Assembly: GCA_015487975.1 (NCBI GenBank)
Contig: WFOS01000115.1
Location: 1 to 48,325 of the forward strand
Reading direction: 5' to 3'
DNA length: 48,325 bases
Origin: Ardenticatena sp.
GTDB taxonomy: Bacteria; Chloroflexota; Anaerolineae; Ardenticatenales; Ardenticatenaceae
The notes under the pieces were generated by a model. That model saw nothing but the letters and a program-made list of their open reading frames with translations. It did no database searches and had not been told where the DNA came from. A program made the position numbers and the translations under genes. Positions within the stretch are counted from its first letter, which is position 1. Each line of letters opens with the position of its first letter. This document shows positions 19,065-28,915 of the stretch, one piece after another.

Positions 19065-21341
19065 TCAGGCTTCCTGACGTGTCAGGGCATCCACCACCGC
19101 GACCGCGGCCATATTGACGATGTTGCGCACATCGTCGCCTGTTTGGATGACATGGACAGGGGCCCCTGTCCCCAACAGGATTGGTCCAATCGCTTCGGCG
19201 TGCCCCAGCCGAATGAGCAGTTTGTAGGCCGTGTTGGCGGCTTCCAGGGATGGGAAAACGAGCACGTTGGCGTCTTTGACGCGGCTGAATGGATACCGTT
19301 CTTCCACCAACTCCGGTACAACTGCGGTATCGGCCTGCATTTCGCCATCCACAGCCAGATCGGGGCGGCGTTCGTGCACCAATTCAACAGCACGTGCCAC
19401 CTTCTGCGCCAACGGATGCTGTGTCGAGCCGAAGTTGGAAAACGAAAGCAAAGCGATGCGCGGTTCCAGCCCGATATGTGTGGCAAAGTCGGCGGCCAGG
19501 ATGGCGATATCCGCCAGTTCTTCGGCGCTGGGTTCGATGTTCACCGTAGCGTCGGTGAAGAGATAGACTTTCTCGTCCACGATGATGATGTACACGCCGG
19601 CGACCAGCCGGCTTTCGGGGCGGGTGTGGTGAATTTGCAATGCTGGGCGGATGACCTCGGGGTATTCGTACGTCAACCCCGAAATGCAGGCGTCGGCATC
19701 CCCCATTTTGACCATCATGGGCGCGAGGATATTGCGTTCACGCATGAGCTTCTGTGCCTTGATCAGCGTAACCCCTTTCCGTTGCCGTAGTTCGTAGAAG
19801 AGACGGGCGTATTCATCACGTTTGGGGAACCGTTCGGGATCGACCACGGTGTAATCGAACGAAAGCCCCAGGCGTTCTATTGTCGCATGGATACGGTTTG
19901 CATTGCCAATCAGGATGGGGTGTGCGATACGTTCGTCCGCTACCTGTGCTGCAGCGCGGATGATTTTGGGGTGATCCCCTTCCGCAAACACCAGGCGTAC
20001 ACGCCCCTGGCTCCGTTGTGCCTGATGAAGAATGAACTGGCGCACTTCCTGTGCTTTCCCCTGGCGGTGCATGAGCATCTCGCGGTACGCATCGATGTCA
20101 AGTGGGCGACGTGCCACCCCACTGTCGATGGCTGCTTGAGCAACGGCAGGCGCGACCCACAAGAGTACGCGTGGGTCGAATGGCTTGGGAATGATGTATT
20201 CGGGACCAAAGCGCAGGTTTTCCAGATTGTATGCACGGAGCACCACATCGGGGACATCTTCTTTGGCAAGAGCCGCAAGCGCGTATGCCGCGGCCAGTTT
20301 CATCTCGTCATTGATGGCGCGCGCGCGCACATCCAGCGCCCCGCGGAAGATGAAAGGAAACCCCAGCACATTGTTGATCTGGTTCGGATAGTCGGAGCGT
20401 CCTGTGGCAATGATGGCATCGGGGCGAGCCTCACGCGCCACCTCGTATTTGATTTCGGGATCGGGGTTTGCCATGGCGAAGATGAGCGGACGTTCCGCCA
20501 TCGTCTTCACCATCTCAGGGGTCAGGATATCGGCGACTGACAAGCCATAGAACACATCTGCCCCGCGCACGGCATCCGCCAGCGTGCGAGCATCGGTTTC
20601 GACGGCAAAACGTTCTTTGTACGGGTTCATTCCCTCTTGCCGCCCTTTGTAAATCACGCCGCGGCTATCGACCATGACGATATTTTCGGGGCGGACACCC
20701 AGTTTGATTGCCAAATCCGCCGAGGCAATGGCTGCGGCACCGGCACCAGAGATGACCATCTTGATCTCCTCGATGCGTTTGCCTACCAGTTCCAACCCAT
20801 TGAGCAAACCCGCCGCGGCAATAATGGCGGTGCCATGCTGGTCGTCATGGAAGACGGGAATATCGAGCATCGCTTTCAAACGCTCTTCGATGTAGAAGCA
20901 TTCGGGCGCTTTGATGTCTTCGAGATTGATGCCGCCAAAGGTAGGAGCGATTGCCGCGACGACTTGGATGAAACGGTCAGGATCGGTTTCATCGACTTCG
21001 ATATCGAACACATCGATGTCGGCAAAACGTTTGAAGAGAACCGCTTTGCCTTCCATGACTGGTTTGGCGGCTAGGGCGCCACGGTTGCCCAGTCCCAGAA
21101 TAGCGGTCCCGTTGGAGATGACGGCAACCAGATTACCCTTGGCCGTGTACTCGTATGCCTCATCCGGATTGGCGGCAATTTCCAGCACGGGGTAGGCCAC
21201 GCCGGGCGAATAGGCAAGCGAAAGGTCGCGTTGGGTAGTGAGGGGTTTGGTAGGGCGGATGGCGAGTTTGCCAGGCTGTCCACCAAGGTGGTGGTACGCA
21301 AGGGCTTCTTCACGAGTCACCGAACGTTTTTGATGCACCAT
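19065..21341 (-). CDS. maeB: NADP-type malic enzyme with C-terminal phosphotransacetylase-like domain
   Basis: 758 residues, the length of two-domain MaeB. The malic-enzyme domain (about 1-430) has [36 protein letters not shown], the metal site in [10 protein letters not shown], and the Rossmann motif [15 protein letters not shown]. The C-terminal part (about 430-758) resembles phosphotransacetylase ([38 protein letters not shown]); in this family it regulates through acetyl-CoA binding. The enzyme decarboxylates malate to pyruvate and makes NADPH. GAGGAGG precedes ATG 21339-21341. Together with PEP carboxylase at 40.4 kb it would form an anaplerotic/cataplerotic pair. It is divergent from prs. 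Confidence 0.94.
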   Translation of the reverse strand: MVHQKRSVTREEALAYHHLGGQPGKLAIRPTKPLTTQRDLSLAYSPGVAYPVLEIAANPDEAYEYTAKGNLVAVISNGTAILGLGNRGALAAKPVMEGKAVLFKRFADIDVFDIEVDETDPDRFIQVVAAIAPTFGGINLEDIKAPECFYIEERLKAMLDIPVFHDDQHGTAIIAAAGLLNGLELVGKRIEEIKMVISGAGAAAIASADLAIKLGVRPENIVMVDSRGVIYKGRQEGMNPYKERFAVETDARTLADAVRGADVFYGLSVADILTPEMVKTMAERPLIFAMANPDPEIKYEVAREARPDAIIATGRSDYPNQINNVLGFPFIFRGALDVRARAINDEMKLAAAYALAALAKEDVPDVVLRAYNLENLRFGPEYIIPKPFDPRVLLWVAPAVAQAAIDSGVARRPLDIDAYREMLMHRQGKAQEVRQFILHQAQRSQGRVRLVFAEGDHPKIIRAAAQVADERIAHPILIGNANRIHATIERLGLSFDYTVVDPERFPKRDEYARLFYELRQRKGVTLIKAQKLMRERNILAPMMVKMGDADACISGLTYEYPEVIRPALQIHHTRPESRLVAGVYIIIVDEKVYLFTDATVNIEPSAEELADIAILAADFATHIGLEPRIALLSFSNFGSTQHPLAQKVARAVELVHERRPDLAVDGEMQADTAVVPELVEERYPFSRVKDANVLVFPSLEAANTAYKLLIRLGHAEAIGPILLGTGAPVHVIQTGDDVRNIVNMAAVAVVDALTRQEA

Positions 21342-21475
21342 TGCAAGGCCTCCTCAAAACACTTTCAGTCATCGATACTCAAAAGACAAGTATAGGAGAG
21401 ATGGTACGGGGCAACGAGTCGCGAATGTCATGTATTCGAACGTCATTTGCCATAGGAGACGAAGGAGGGGTGGCA

Positions 21476-21495
21476 TGTGTTTTTGCAAAAACACA
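21476..21495. promoter_or_regulatory. 20-bp perfect palindrome upstream of prs, candidate operator
   Basis: TGTGTTTTTGCAAAAACACA is identical to its reverse complement. It lies 63 bp before the prs start and 135 bp before the maeB start, in the shared divergent region. A possible -10 box, CATAAT, is at 21503-21508, so the palindrome would cover the -35 region of prs. No rho-type T-run or gene end is associated, which favours a protein-binding site over a terminator. Confidence 0.6.
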
Positions 21496-21558
21496 AAACT
21501 CCCATAATCATGCCCTATGCAGAGACCGGGATGAGCAACCATCAGGGGAGGGAGAACC

Positions 21559-22503
21559 TTGTACGGCGAAATCAAAATCTACACCGGCACGGCGCACCCG
21601 GAACTGGCGCATGAAATTTGCGACTACCTGAAAATTCCGCTCAGCGGCGCTGATGTCTTCCAATTCCCAAATGAAAACATCTTTGTGAAGCTGCATCAGA
21701 GTGTGCGTGGGCAGGATGTCTTTGTCATTCAACCAATGACGCGCCCTGTCAACAAAAACATCATGGAACTTCTGATTATGATCGATACGCTCAAGCGCGA
21801 TTCAGCAGGGCGCATCACCGCTGTCGTCCCCTATTTTGCCTATGCACGTTCCGACAAGAAAGATCAGCCGCGTGTGCCGATTACGGCTCGCCTGCTGGCC
21901 GATTTGATCGAGACGGCTGGTGCCGACCGCTACCTGACCATCGACCTACACGCAGGGCAGATTCAGGGCTTCTTCAAAATTCCGGGCGACGAATTGACGG
22001 CATTCCACATTCAGCGCGACTACCTGTTGCGCAAAGGGCTGGACAACATGGTGGTCGTTGCCCCAGATGTGGGGGCGACGAAGAAAGCGCGTAACTTGGC
22101 AGAGGCATTGAACGCGCCGCTCGCGATCGTCGAAAAACGACGCGTTGGCAACGACCCCACGGCACGCGCCCTTTCGCTCATCGGTGATGTCGACGGAAAG
22201 AATGCGATCATCTTCGACGATGAGATCGACACGGCAGGAACGATGAGCAATGCGATTCACTTTTTGAAGCAGGCTGGTGCCAGAGACGTGTATGCGGTCG
22301 CCACGCATGGTATCTTGTCGCCACCTGCTATCGAACGATTGCAAGAAGCCCCGCTGACTGAACTCATCCTCACCAACACTGTCCCCATTCCGCCTGAAAA
22401 ACGCCTACCCAACATGACGATTTTGAGCGTGGCGCCCTTGTTGGGCGAGGTGATTCGCCGCATCCACTTTGGGATTTCGGTTGGTGCGTTGTTCAACGAG
22501 TAA
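21559..22503 (+). CDS. prs: Ribose-phosphate pyrophosphokinase
   Basis: 314 residues. The enzyme makes PRPP from ribose-5-phosphate and ATP for nucleotide, His and Trp synthesis. Signatures are the N-terminal IYTGTAHPELAHEICDYL, the DVFVIQPMTRPVNKNIMELL block, PYFAYARSDKKDQPR, the catalytic KKARNLAEALNAPLAIVEKRR flap, and the PRPP-binding loop AIIFDDEIDTAGTM. It starts with TTG (21559-21561) behind GGGGAGGGAG; no ATG fits the conserved N-terminus. A palindromic candidate operator lies upstream, and a good terminator follows. Monocistronic. Confidence 0.95.
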   Translation: MYGEIKIYTGTAHPELAHEICDYLKIPLSGADVFQFPNENIFVKLHQSVRGQDVFVIQPMTRPVNKNIMELLIMIDTLKRDSAGRITAVVPYFAYARSDKKDQPRVPITARLLADLIETAGADRYLTIDLHAGQIQGFFKIPGDELTAFHIQRDYLLRKGLDNMVVVAPDVGATKKARNLAEALNAPLAIVEKRRVGNDPTARALSLIGDVDGKNAIIFDDEIDTAGTMSNAIHFLKQAGARDVYAVATHGILSPPAIERLQEAPLTELILTNTVPIPPEKRLPNMTILSVAPLLGEVIRRIHFGISVGALFNE

Positions 22504-22523
22504 AAAATGCGATTGTCAGAGAG

Positions 22524-22555
22524 AGGGCGGCACAACGCCGCCCTTCGTTGTTTTG
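22524..22555 (+). terminator. Terminator of prs
   Basis: Stem AGGGCGGC/GCCGCCCT (22524-22531 and 22537-22544), loop of 5, then a T-rich tail to TTTTG at 22555. Confidence 0.85.
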
Positions 22556-22606
22556 TAAAGGAATCTTAGCAGAACCTTTACAAACGATTTGCGTGCTCAT
22601 GATACG
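22554..22606 (+). promoter_or_regulatory. Candidate Pho box and pst promoter
   Basis: TGTAAAGG (22554-22561) and CCTTTACA (22575-22582) form a perfect 8-bp inverted repeat. The same region reads as direct repeats with an 11-bp period: CTTAGCA (22565), CTTTACA (22576) and a weaker ATTTGCG (22587), the spacing used by PhoB/PhoP-type regulators. TTTACA (22577-22582) could be a -35 with a poor -10 (GATACG) 18 bp further. This is the only regulatory region upstream of the pst genes. Confidence 0.5.
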
Positions 22607-22671
22607 CTCGACCATGGGGCGCGAACCACCCCACCATGAAGAGACAACCCGTGTGAAAAAGGAGAGAGAGC

Positions 22672-23679
22672 ATGAAGCGACTCATCTGGCTGGCAACGTT
22701 TGTGCTGGTATTGGCATTGGCTGCGTGTGGTGGTGGCAATGAAAATGCCACCGACGGCACAGGGCTCAGTGGAAGCGTTCTCATCGATGGGTCCAGTACG
22801 GTTTTTCCCGTGAGCGAAGCGGTTGCCGAAGAATTTGGTCTGCAAAACCCCGATGTGCGTGTTTCCGTTGGTGTGAGCGGTACGGGGGGCGGGTTCAAAA
22901 AATTCTGCGCGGGTGAAACCGACATTTCAGATGCCTCGCGCCCCATCAAACAGAGTGAGATAGAGATGTGCACCGAAAACGGCATTGAATTCATCGAGTT
23001 GCCCGTGGCGTTCGATGGATTGACCGTCGTCGTCAACCCTCAAAACGATTGGGCCACCTGCATGACGGTTGAAGATTTGAAGACCATTTGGGAACCGAGC
23101 GCACAGGGGGTGATCACCAAATGGAGCCAAGTGCGCCCCGAATGGCCGGATGAACCCCTCAGCCTCTATGGCCCTGGAACCGACTCGGGCACGTTCGACT
23201 ACTTCACAGATGCCATTGTGGGGGAAGAAGGTGCCAGCCGCGGTGATTACACCGCCAGCGAAGATGACAACGTGCTGGTGCAGGGTGTCGCCAACGACCA
23301 ATACGCCCTTGGCTACTTCGGTTTCGCCTACTACGTCGAAAACCAGGACAAGCTCAAAGCGGTCGCGATTGATGGCGGGGATGGATGTGTCGAACCATCG
23401 GTCGAAACCATCAACAATGGGACGTATCAACCGCTCTCGCGCCCCATCTTCATCTACGTCAGCACGAAGGCGCTGGAACGCCCCGAGGTGGAAGCCTTTG
23501 TCAACTTCTACCTGGATAACGCCGCCGAACTGGCGGAAGAAGTGGGCTACGTGGGGCTGCCTGAGCGTGCCTATGAGCTGGCGAAAGAACGTGTTGCCAA
23601 GCGCATCACCGGTTCGGTTTTCAGCGGTGGCTCGCAAGTAGGCGTTTCGATCGAAGATCTGCTCGAGATCGAAGAATGA
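22672..23679 (+). CDS. pstS: Phosphate ABC transporter substrate-binding lipoprotein PstS
   Basis: 335 residues. A lipoprotein signal with LAAC (Cys19) anchors it outside the membrane. The binding domain contains [44 protein letters not shown] and [16 protein letters not shown], the phosphate-contacting loops of PstS. It lies in the subfamily with a C-terminal extension that allows PstS with an extra Cys pair. AAAGGAGAG precedes the ATG. It is the first gene of a pst-pho cluster, and a strong stem-loop follows it, which would let PstS be made in excess over the membrane subunits. Confidence 0.95.
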   Translation: MKRLIWLATFVLVLALAACGGGNENATDGTGLSGSVLIDGSSTVFPVSEAVAEEFGLQNPDVRVSVGVSGTGGGFKKFCAGETDISDASRPIKQSEIEMCTENGIEFIELPVAFDGLTVVVNPQNDWATCMTVEDLKTIWEPSAQGVITKWSQVRPEWPDEPLSLYGPGTDSGTFDYFTDAIVGEEGASRGDYTASEDDNVLVQGVANDQYALGYFGFAYYVENQDKLKAVAIDGGDGCVEPSVETINNGTYQPLSRPIFIYVSTKALERPEVEAFVNFYLDNAAELAEEVGYVGLPERAYELAKERVAKRITGSVFSGGSQVGVSIEDLLEIEE

Positions 23680-23718
23680 TGCCAACATCGCGCCATACAT
23701 GCCATTCATGGTACAATG

Positions 23719-23753
23719 ACCGACGGTATGGGCCTCCACCCCATACCGTCGGT
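23719..23753 (+). terminator. Stem-loop between pstS and pstC, probable partial terminator or 3'-end stabiliser
   Basis: A 14-bp perfect stem, ACCGACGGTATGGG (23719-23732) with its complement at 23740-23753 and a 7-base loop, followed only by TTGCTGTTC. The lack of a long T-run suits partial read-through into pstC. Confidence 0.7.
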
Positions 23754-23801
23754 TTGCTGTTCAGTGAGGGGAGCGCGTCGTGTGAAAGGAGTTGAGGGGG
23801 T

Positions 23802-24731
23802 ATGCACACATCCACGCCTGTATCCGAAGCCTTGCGGCGCAAGAGAAGCCGCGACATGGGCGAAACAGTCATTCGGTATCTGCTCTTGTTGTGTGGCCTG
23901 GTTTCCATCGCCACGACAATCGCCATTGTCGTTATCCTTTTTTGGGAATCGGTGCAGTTTTTCCGCGACCCGCTGGTCTCGGTGTGGGAATTTCTGACCG
24001 ACACCGAATGGACACCACTCTTCACCGAGAAGCATTTTGGCGTGTGGCCGCTCGTGGTCGGTACGCTGATGACCTCGGTCATTGCATTGGCCGTGGCACT
24101 GCCATTGGGGCTGCTGAGCGCCATCTACCTGAGCGAATATGCCTCGGCTCGCACACGCAGCATTCTCAAACCGATTCTCGAAATTCTGGCGGGCATTCCC
24201 ACCGTTGTGTATGGCTATTTTGCTCTGCTCTTTGTGACACCGGCCTTGCAAAAAATCATCCCCAACCTGGCGGGTTTCAATGCTATCAGCCCTGGCATCG
24301 TGATGGGCATTATGATTTTACCCATGGTCTCCTCTCTGAGTGAGGATGCGCTGCACGCTGTCCCCAGAGCCTTACGTGATGCAGGGTATGGCCTGGGGGC
24401 CACCAAATTCGAAGTGGCTACGCAGATTGTGGTGCCAGCGGCGCTTTCAGGGATTGCCGCCTCGTTCATCCTGGCCGTCTCACGTGCAGTGGGCGAAACC
24501 ATGATTGTCGCCATCGCGGCTGGCCAGCGACCTGTGCTGACGTTCGACCCACGCCAACCCATTCAGACCATGACTGCCTACATCGTGCAGGTGAGCCTTG
24601 GGGATACGCCGGCTGGCTCGCTGGCCTACAAAACGATTTTCGCCGTGGCATTCTTGCTCTTCTTGATGACCCTGTCGCTCAATGTGGCCAGCCACTTCAT
24701 TGTGCGACGCTACCGCCAACGATACGAGTGA
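23802..24731 (+). CDS. pstC: Phosphate ABC transporter permease PstC
   Basis: 309 residues with six predicted membrane helices. [22 protein letters not shown] in the first periplasmic loop and the EAA-type loop [16 protein letters not shown] followed by [18 protein letters not shown] are typical of PstC. It pairs with PstA to form the phosphate channel. AGGAG and a G-rich stretch lie upstream of the ATG, which is preceded by the pstS stem-loop. pstA starts 12 bp after its stop. Confidence 0.94.
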   Translation: MHTSTPVSEALRRKRSRDMGETVIRYLLLLCGLVSIATTIAIVVILFWESVQFFRDPLVSVWEFLTDTEWTPLFTEKHFGVWPLVVGTLMTSVIALAVALPLGLLSAIYLSEYASARTRSILKPILEILAGIPTVVYGYFALLFVTPALQKIIPNLAGFNAISPGIVMGIMILPMVSSLSEDALHAVPRALRDAGYGLGATKFEVATQIVVPAALSGIAASFILAVSRAVGETMIVAIAAGQRPVLTFDPRQPIQTMTAYIVQVSLGDTPAGSLAYKTIFAVAFLLFLMTLSLNVASHFIVRRYRQRYE

Positions 24732-24743
24732 GAGGAGGGCGCA

Positions 24744-25637
24744 ATGACGACATTGCACGATACCGTGTTCGAAGCACAGTTAGCCCGTCGCCGCCTGAAA
24801 GGTCGCCTGTTCGAGCTGGTCGCCTTGATTGCCATTACCATTGCGCTCACATCGCTGGCATTGCTCTTCCTAGATGTGTTGTACGATGGTCTGGGGCGGC
24901 TCAACTGGCAGTTTCTCACCAGCTACCCCTCGCGCCGTGCCTCACGGGCGGGTTTTTTGCCTGCGATTGTCGGCTCCATTTACATGGTGGGGCTCATGGT
25001 GTTGTTTGCGTTTCCGGTTGGTGTGGGCGCAGCGATTTACTTGGAAGAGTATGCCCCCAAGAACTGGCTTACCGACCTCATTCAAATCAACATTGCCAAC
25101 CTGGCGGGCGTGCCCTCTATCATCTACGGCTTGCTCGGGCTGGAATTTTTTGCCCGTGTGCTTGGTGCGTGGACGGGCGGACGCTCGTTGCTGACAGGAG
25201 CGCTCACGATGGCGTTGCTCGTCATGCCCATCGTCATCATCTCTGCCCGCGAAGCCATCCGCGCAGTGCCCAACAGCATTCGCCTAGCGGCGATTGGGCT
25301 GGGGGCAACCCGTTGGCAAGTCGTGCGAGACCATGTGTTGCCCTACGCCATGCCTGGCATTCTCACGGGCACGATTCTCGCTGTTTCTCGCGCCATTGGT
25401 GAAACCGCGCCGCTGATTACCATCGGCGCATTGACCTATGTCGCCTTCTTGCCCGATGGCTTGCGTAGCCAGTTTACTGTGATGCCCATCCAGATCTTCA
25501 ACTGGATTTCGCGTCCGCAAAGCGCCTTTCATGAAAATGCCGCCGCAGGCATTATCGTGCTGCTGGCCATTTTGTTGAGCATGAACGCGCTAGCCGTCTT
25601 TCTGCGCTATCGGTTCGAGCAACGGCTGAAAGGGTGA
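24744..25637 (+). CDS. pstA: Phosphate ABC transporter permease PstA
   Basis: 297 residues, six predicted membrane helices. [19 protein letters not shown] near residue 60 is the conserved PstA loop, and [20 protein letters not shown] with [17 protein letters not shown] is the EAA loop that contacts PstB. GAGAGGAGG lies upstream of the ATG. It follows pstC by 12 bp and precedes pstB by 66 bp. Confidence 0.95.
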   Translation: MTTLHDTVFEAQLARRRLKGRLFELVALIAITIALTSLALLFLDVLYDGLGRLNWQFLTSYPSRRASRAGFLPAIVGSIYMVGLMVLFAFPVGVGAAIYLEEYAPKNWLTDLIQINIANLAGVPSIIYGLLGLEFFARVLGAWTGGRSLLTGALTMALLVMPIVIISAREAIRAVPNSIRLAAIGLGATRWQVVRDHVLPYAMPGILTGTILAVSRAIGETAPLITIGALTYVAFLPDGLRSQFTVMPIQIFNWISRPQSAFHENAAAGIIVLLAILLSMNALAVFLRYRFEQRLKG

Positions 25638-25703
25638 GGACATGCTCTCGACACGCGACCCTGTGGGGATTGACACGAGTCCGATGCAAATGAGGGGGAG
25701 ACA

Positions 25704-26504
25704 ATGAAGCCCAAACATGTCGATATGCCAAAGAATGAGGAAATCGTTTTGCAGGCTGAAGAAGTGGGCTTGCATTACGGGCCGAAAGAAGCCCTGCGCG
25801 ATGTCTGGCTCTATGTGCCCAAACACAAAATCACCGCCCTGATTGGGCCTTCGGGGTGTGGGAAGAGCACCTTGTTGCGTTGCTTCAACCGCATGAACGA
25901 CCTGATACCTGATGTGCGCATCTCGGGGCGCATCACGTATCATGGTGAAGACTTGTACGCCGACGACGTTGACCCTGTGGAAGTGCGCCGCCGTATCGGT
26001 ATGGTGTTTCAAAAGCCTAACCCGTTCCCCAAATCCATCTACGAAAACATTGCCTGGGGGGCACGTATCAATGGGTACAAGGGCAACATGGATGAACTGG
26101 TGGAACGATCACTCCGCCAAGCAGCGTTGTGGGACGAAGTCAAAGACCGCCTGCATAGTAGCGCCCTGGCGTTGAGTGGTGGTCAACAACAGCGCTTGTG
26201 TATCGCACGCACAATCGCCATCGAGCCCGAGGTCATTCTCATGGACGAACCCGCTTCGGCACTCGACCCGATTGCCACGCTCAAAATCGAAGATTTGATG
26301 CAGGAGTTGAAGCAAAACTACACCATTCTCATCGTCACGCACAACATGCAGCAAGCCGCCCGTGTGAGCGATTACACCGCGATGATGATGCTCTCCGACG
26401 ATCGCAAAGCGGGCACCGTCATTGAATTTGGGCCAACCGAGCAAATTTTCACGCGACCTCGCGACCAACGCACCGAAGATTACATTACGGGGCGCTTTGG
26501 GTAA
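25704..26504 (+). CDS. pstB: Phosphate ABC transporter ATPase PstB
   Basis: 266 residues. Walker [10 protein letters not shown] near residue 50, the Q-loop in [21 protein letters not shown] signature [16 protein letters not shown], Walker [16 protein letters not shown] and the H-loop [13 protein letters not shown] are all intact. It powers phosphate import and, with PhoU and PhoR, passes the phosphate signal to PhoP. The N-terminus has a 15-residue extension ([15 protein letters not shown]) before the canonical beta strand. GAGGGGGAG precedes the ATG. arsC follows at 30 bp. Confidence 0.97.
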   Translation: MKPKHVDMPKNEEIVLQAEEVGLHYGPKEALRDVWLYVPKHKITALIGPSGCGKSTLLRCFNRMNDLIPDVRISGRITYHGEDLYADDVDPVEVRRRIGMVFQKPNPFPKSIYENIAWGARINGYKGNMDELVERSLRQAALWDEVKDRLHSSALALSGGQQQRLCIARTIAIEPEVILMDEPASALDPIATLKIEDLMQELKQNYTILIVTHNMQQAARVSDYTAMMMLSDDRKAGTVIEFGPTEQIFTRPRDQRTEDYITGRFG

Positions 26505-26534
26505 GCCGCAACCCAGAAACAACAGGAGCGACCG

Positions 26535-26978
26535 ATGCGCAAACGGCGCGTGCTTGTACTCTGTACGGGGAATTCGTGCCGCTCACAAATGGCCGAAGCC
26601 ATCATCAATCACGACCTGGGCGATGCGTGGGAAGCCGTTTCGGCTGGCACGAACCCCTCGGGCTCTGTTCATCCGCTTGCCTTACGGGCGCTGGAAGAAA
26701 TCGGTGTCCCCACGACGGGCTTGCAGTCCAAATCAACCGCGGCGTTTCGCGGCCAGTCGTTCGACGTGGTCATTACCGTGTGCGATGATGCCGCCGAAAA
26801 TTGCCCTGTCTGGTTGGGGAGCGGGAAGGTTGTGCATATTGGCTTTCCCGACCCTGCCAAGGCCGAAGGCAGCGAAGAAGAACGAATGCGCCTCTTCCGC
26901 GACGTGCGTGACGGCATTCGCAAGCGCATTGGCGAATATCTCAAAACGGTGAGTGAAACGAGCCCACATCGCGCATGA
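26535..26978 (+). CDS. arsC: Thioredoxin-coupled arsenate reductase (LMW phosphatase fold)
   Basis: 147 residues. The P-loop VLCTGNSCRSQMAEA places the nucleophilic Cys at residue 10. Cys83 and Cys90 in VCDDAAENC match the spacing of the redox pair Cys82/Cys89 in the thioredoxin-linked ArsC of Bacillus subtilis and Staphylococcus. I therefore call it an arsenate reductase rather than a plain low-molecular-weight tyrosine phosphatase. AAGGAG-like AACAGGAGCG precedes the ATG. It sits inside the phosphate-uptake cluster between pstB and phoP, so arsenate entering through PstSCAB could be reduced at once. No arsB or arsR is seen in the window. Confidence 0.85.
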   Translation: MRKRRVLVLCTGNSCRSQMAEAIINHDLGDAWEAVSAGTNPSGSVHPLALRALEEIGVPTTGLQSKSTAAFRGQSFDVVITVCDDAAENCPVWLGSGKVVHIGFPDPAKAEGSEEERMRLFRDVRDGIRKRIGEYLKTVSETSPHRA

Positions 26979-26997
26979 ACCGTTGGGAGTACCATGC

Positions 26998-27711
26998 ATG
27001 AAGAACAAAAGCACCACCCCCACACTGCTGCTCGTCGAAGATGATGATACCTTGCGTGAAGGGCTTGCCTTCAATCTGGCGCGGCAAGGCTTTACGGTGT
27101 TGCAGGTTGCCGATGGGGAAGCCGCGCTGGACGCCATTCGGGACGCCGAGCCTGATATCGTCATTCTCGACGTGATGCTTCCCAAACTGGATGGGCTGAG
27201 CGTCTGTCGCATTGTCCGTGCACAGTCCGATGTTCCCATCATCTTGCTCACAGCGCGTACCAGCGAAATGGACCGCATCATTGGGCTCGAAAGCGGCGCC
27301 GACGATTACGTCGTCAAACCATTCAGCGTAGGCGAATTGGTGGCGCGTATTCGGGCGGTCTTGCGACGTGCGCAGCGTGGCCATGAGCACGAAGACTTGC
27401 TCGAAGTGGGGCCTTTCCGTCTGGATTTGCAACGCTGGCGTGCCTTCATGCACGACCGCGAACTGGTGCTCAGCCCGCGCGAATTCCAGCTGCTGACGGT
27501 CTTTCTGCGCTATCCCGAGATTGTGCTTTCGCGCGATTGGTTGCTTGAACGTGTGTGGGGGGATGACTACGTCGGCGAAACACGCACGGTAGATGTCCAT
27601 GTCTCGTGGCTGCGCAAAAAAATCGAACCAGACCCATCCAACCCGCGCTACATTCACACGGTACGCGGCCTGGGCTACCGATTTGCATTGCCTGACGACG
27701 AAGCCGTATGA
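26998..27711 (+). CDS. phoP: OmpR/PhoB-family response regulator
   Basis: 237 residues. The receiver domain (about 10-120) has the acidic pair VEDDD, the phospho-acceptor in IVILDVMLPKLDGL (near residue 55), the TAR threonine and the KPF lysine. The winged-helix domain (about 140-232) contains LSPREFQLLTVFLRYP and RTVDVHVSWLRKKIE with the ending IHTVRGLGYRF. Position among pst genes and before a histidine kinase makes it the phosphate-starvation regulator. I chose ATG 26998, behind GGGAG; an ORF extension upstream overlaps arsC. The start of phoR overlaps its stop by 4 bp. Confidence 0.92.
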   Translation: MKNKSTTPTLLLVEDDDTLREGLAFNLARQGFTVLQVADGEAALDAIRDAEPDIVILDVMLPKLDGLSVCRIVRAQSDVPIILLTARTSEMDRIIGLESGADDYVVKPFSVGELVARIRAVLRRAQRGHEHEDLLEVGPFRLDLQRWRAFMHDRELVLSPREFQLLTVFLRYPEIVLSRDWLLERVWGDDYVGETRTVDVHVSWLRKKIEPDPSNPRYIHTVRGLGYRFALPDDEAV

Positions 27712-28841
27712 GCTGGACGCTATTCGACACCTTGTTGCTCATGCTTTGCGTGGCGCTGGCGACGGGGTGGTTCCTTGCTATGCGGCGTGAACCGCCTGTG
27801 CCTGCACCACGTTTCGCGCCGCCTGTACCTGTACCTGCTTGGTGGCGCGATGCCCTGGATACCGCGCCACTCGCCATTGTGGTGGTGCAGGCTGAAAACG
27901 CAGTGATGCGTGTGGTGTATGCCAACACGAGTGCAACCGCCATCTTTGGCACACCTGTATTGCCTGCCAACATTATGGTCTATTTTCGCCACCATACGTA
28001 CATGGACCTGGCGGAGCAGGTGCGACGGCAAAATGCACCCATACACGAACGTCTGACAGTAGAGGACGACCGCACGTTCGATATTCGCGCTGTTCCTTGG
28101 CACAACAAGGGGCAACATGGCGTCCTCTTTTTCGTCGAAGATGTGTCAGAACAGGTGCGTGCGCAACGGGCACGGCGCGAGTTGGCCGGTAATCTTGGGC
28201 ATGAACTGCGTACCCCGCTGGCAGGCATGAAAGTGTGGCTGGAAACGCTTGCTGGTACGCTGGACGACCCCAAAACCGCAGCCCATATTGTCGAGCGCCT
28301 ACAACGCGAAACCGATGCGATGACGCGCTTGGTGGATGATTTGCTTGCGTTGGCGCTCATCGAAAGTGGGCGCTTGCCGCTCCGGCTTGTGGCAACATCG
28401 CTCCGTGACGTGATCGAGGAGCATGTGCAGCGAATGAATGCGTTGGCGCGCGAAAAGGGAGTGACGATCGAATACGAAGTGCCTGCCGATTGCACCATCA
28501 TGATAGACCGTGATCGCTTTGCACAAGTGTTGACGAACGTGCTGGACAATGCCATCAAGTTTACGCCTGCGGGGGGGCGTATCACCATCGAAGGAAAATG
28601 CAATGACGAAGATGCCTTCCTGCATATTCACGATACCGGGCCAGGGATTCCACCGCATCTGTTGCCCCGCATTTTCGAACGCTTTTTCAAAATCGACCGT
28701 GCTCGCACGCGCGGACGTGGTGGCAGTGGCATCGGCCTGGCGCTAGCACGCCACATCGTCGAAGCGCATGGCGGCCACATCGAAGCCGCCAATGCTCCCG
28801 AAGGTGGGGCGGTGTTCACGATCACATTGCCACGTACCTGA
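27708..28841 (+). CDS. phoR: PhoR-like sensor histidine kinase
   Basis: 377 residues. One membrane helix at the N-terminus (about 5-25), with no sizeable extracytoplasmic domain, then a PAS domain (about 48-150, starting ALDTAPLAIVVVQ), HisKA with the phospho-acceptor in GNLGHELRTPLAG (near residue 166), and HATPase with N box VLDNAIKFTPAGG and G boxes HDTGPGIP and GGSGIGLALARHIV. The lack of an outer sensor domain is usual for PhoR, which senses through PstB and PhoU. The 4-bp ATGA overlap with phoP shows coupling. Confidence 0.92.
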   Translation: MSWTLFDTLLLMLCVALATGWFLAMRREPPVPAPRFAPPVPVPAWWRDALDTAPLAIVVVQAENAVMRVVYANTSATAIFGTPVLPANIMVYFRHHTYMDLAEQVRRQNAPIHERLTVEDDRTFDIRAVPWHNKGQHGVLFFVEDVSEQVRAQRARRELAGNLGHELRTPLAGMKVWLETLAGTLDDPKTAAHIVERLQRETDAMTRLVDDLLALALIESGRLPLRLVATSLRDVIEEHVQRMNALAREKGVTIEYEVPADCTIMIDRDRFAQVLTNVLDNAIKFTPAGGRITIEGKCNDEDAFLHIHDTGPGIPPHLLPRIFERFFKIDRARTRGRGGSGIGLALARHIVEAHGGHIEAANAPEGGAVFTITLPRT

Positions 28842-28915
28842 GATTGGCAGGTTGCCGGAGCGCCTGTTTTGCACGAAGATACGACCATCAGCAGAGAACG
28901 TGAAAGGAGCGACTT

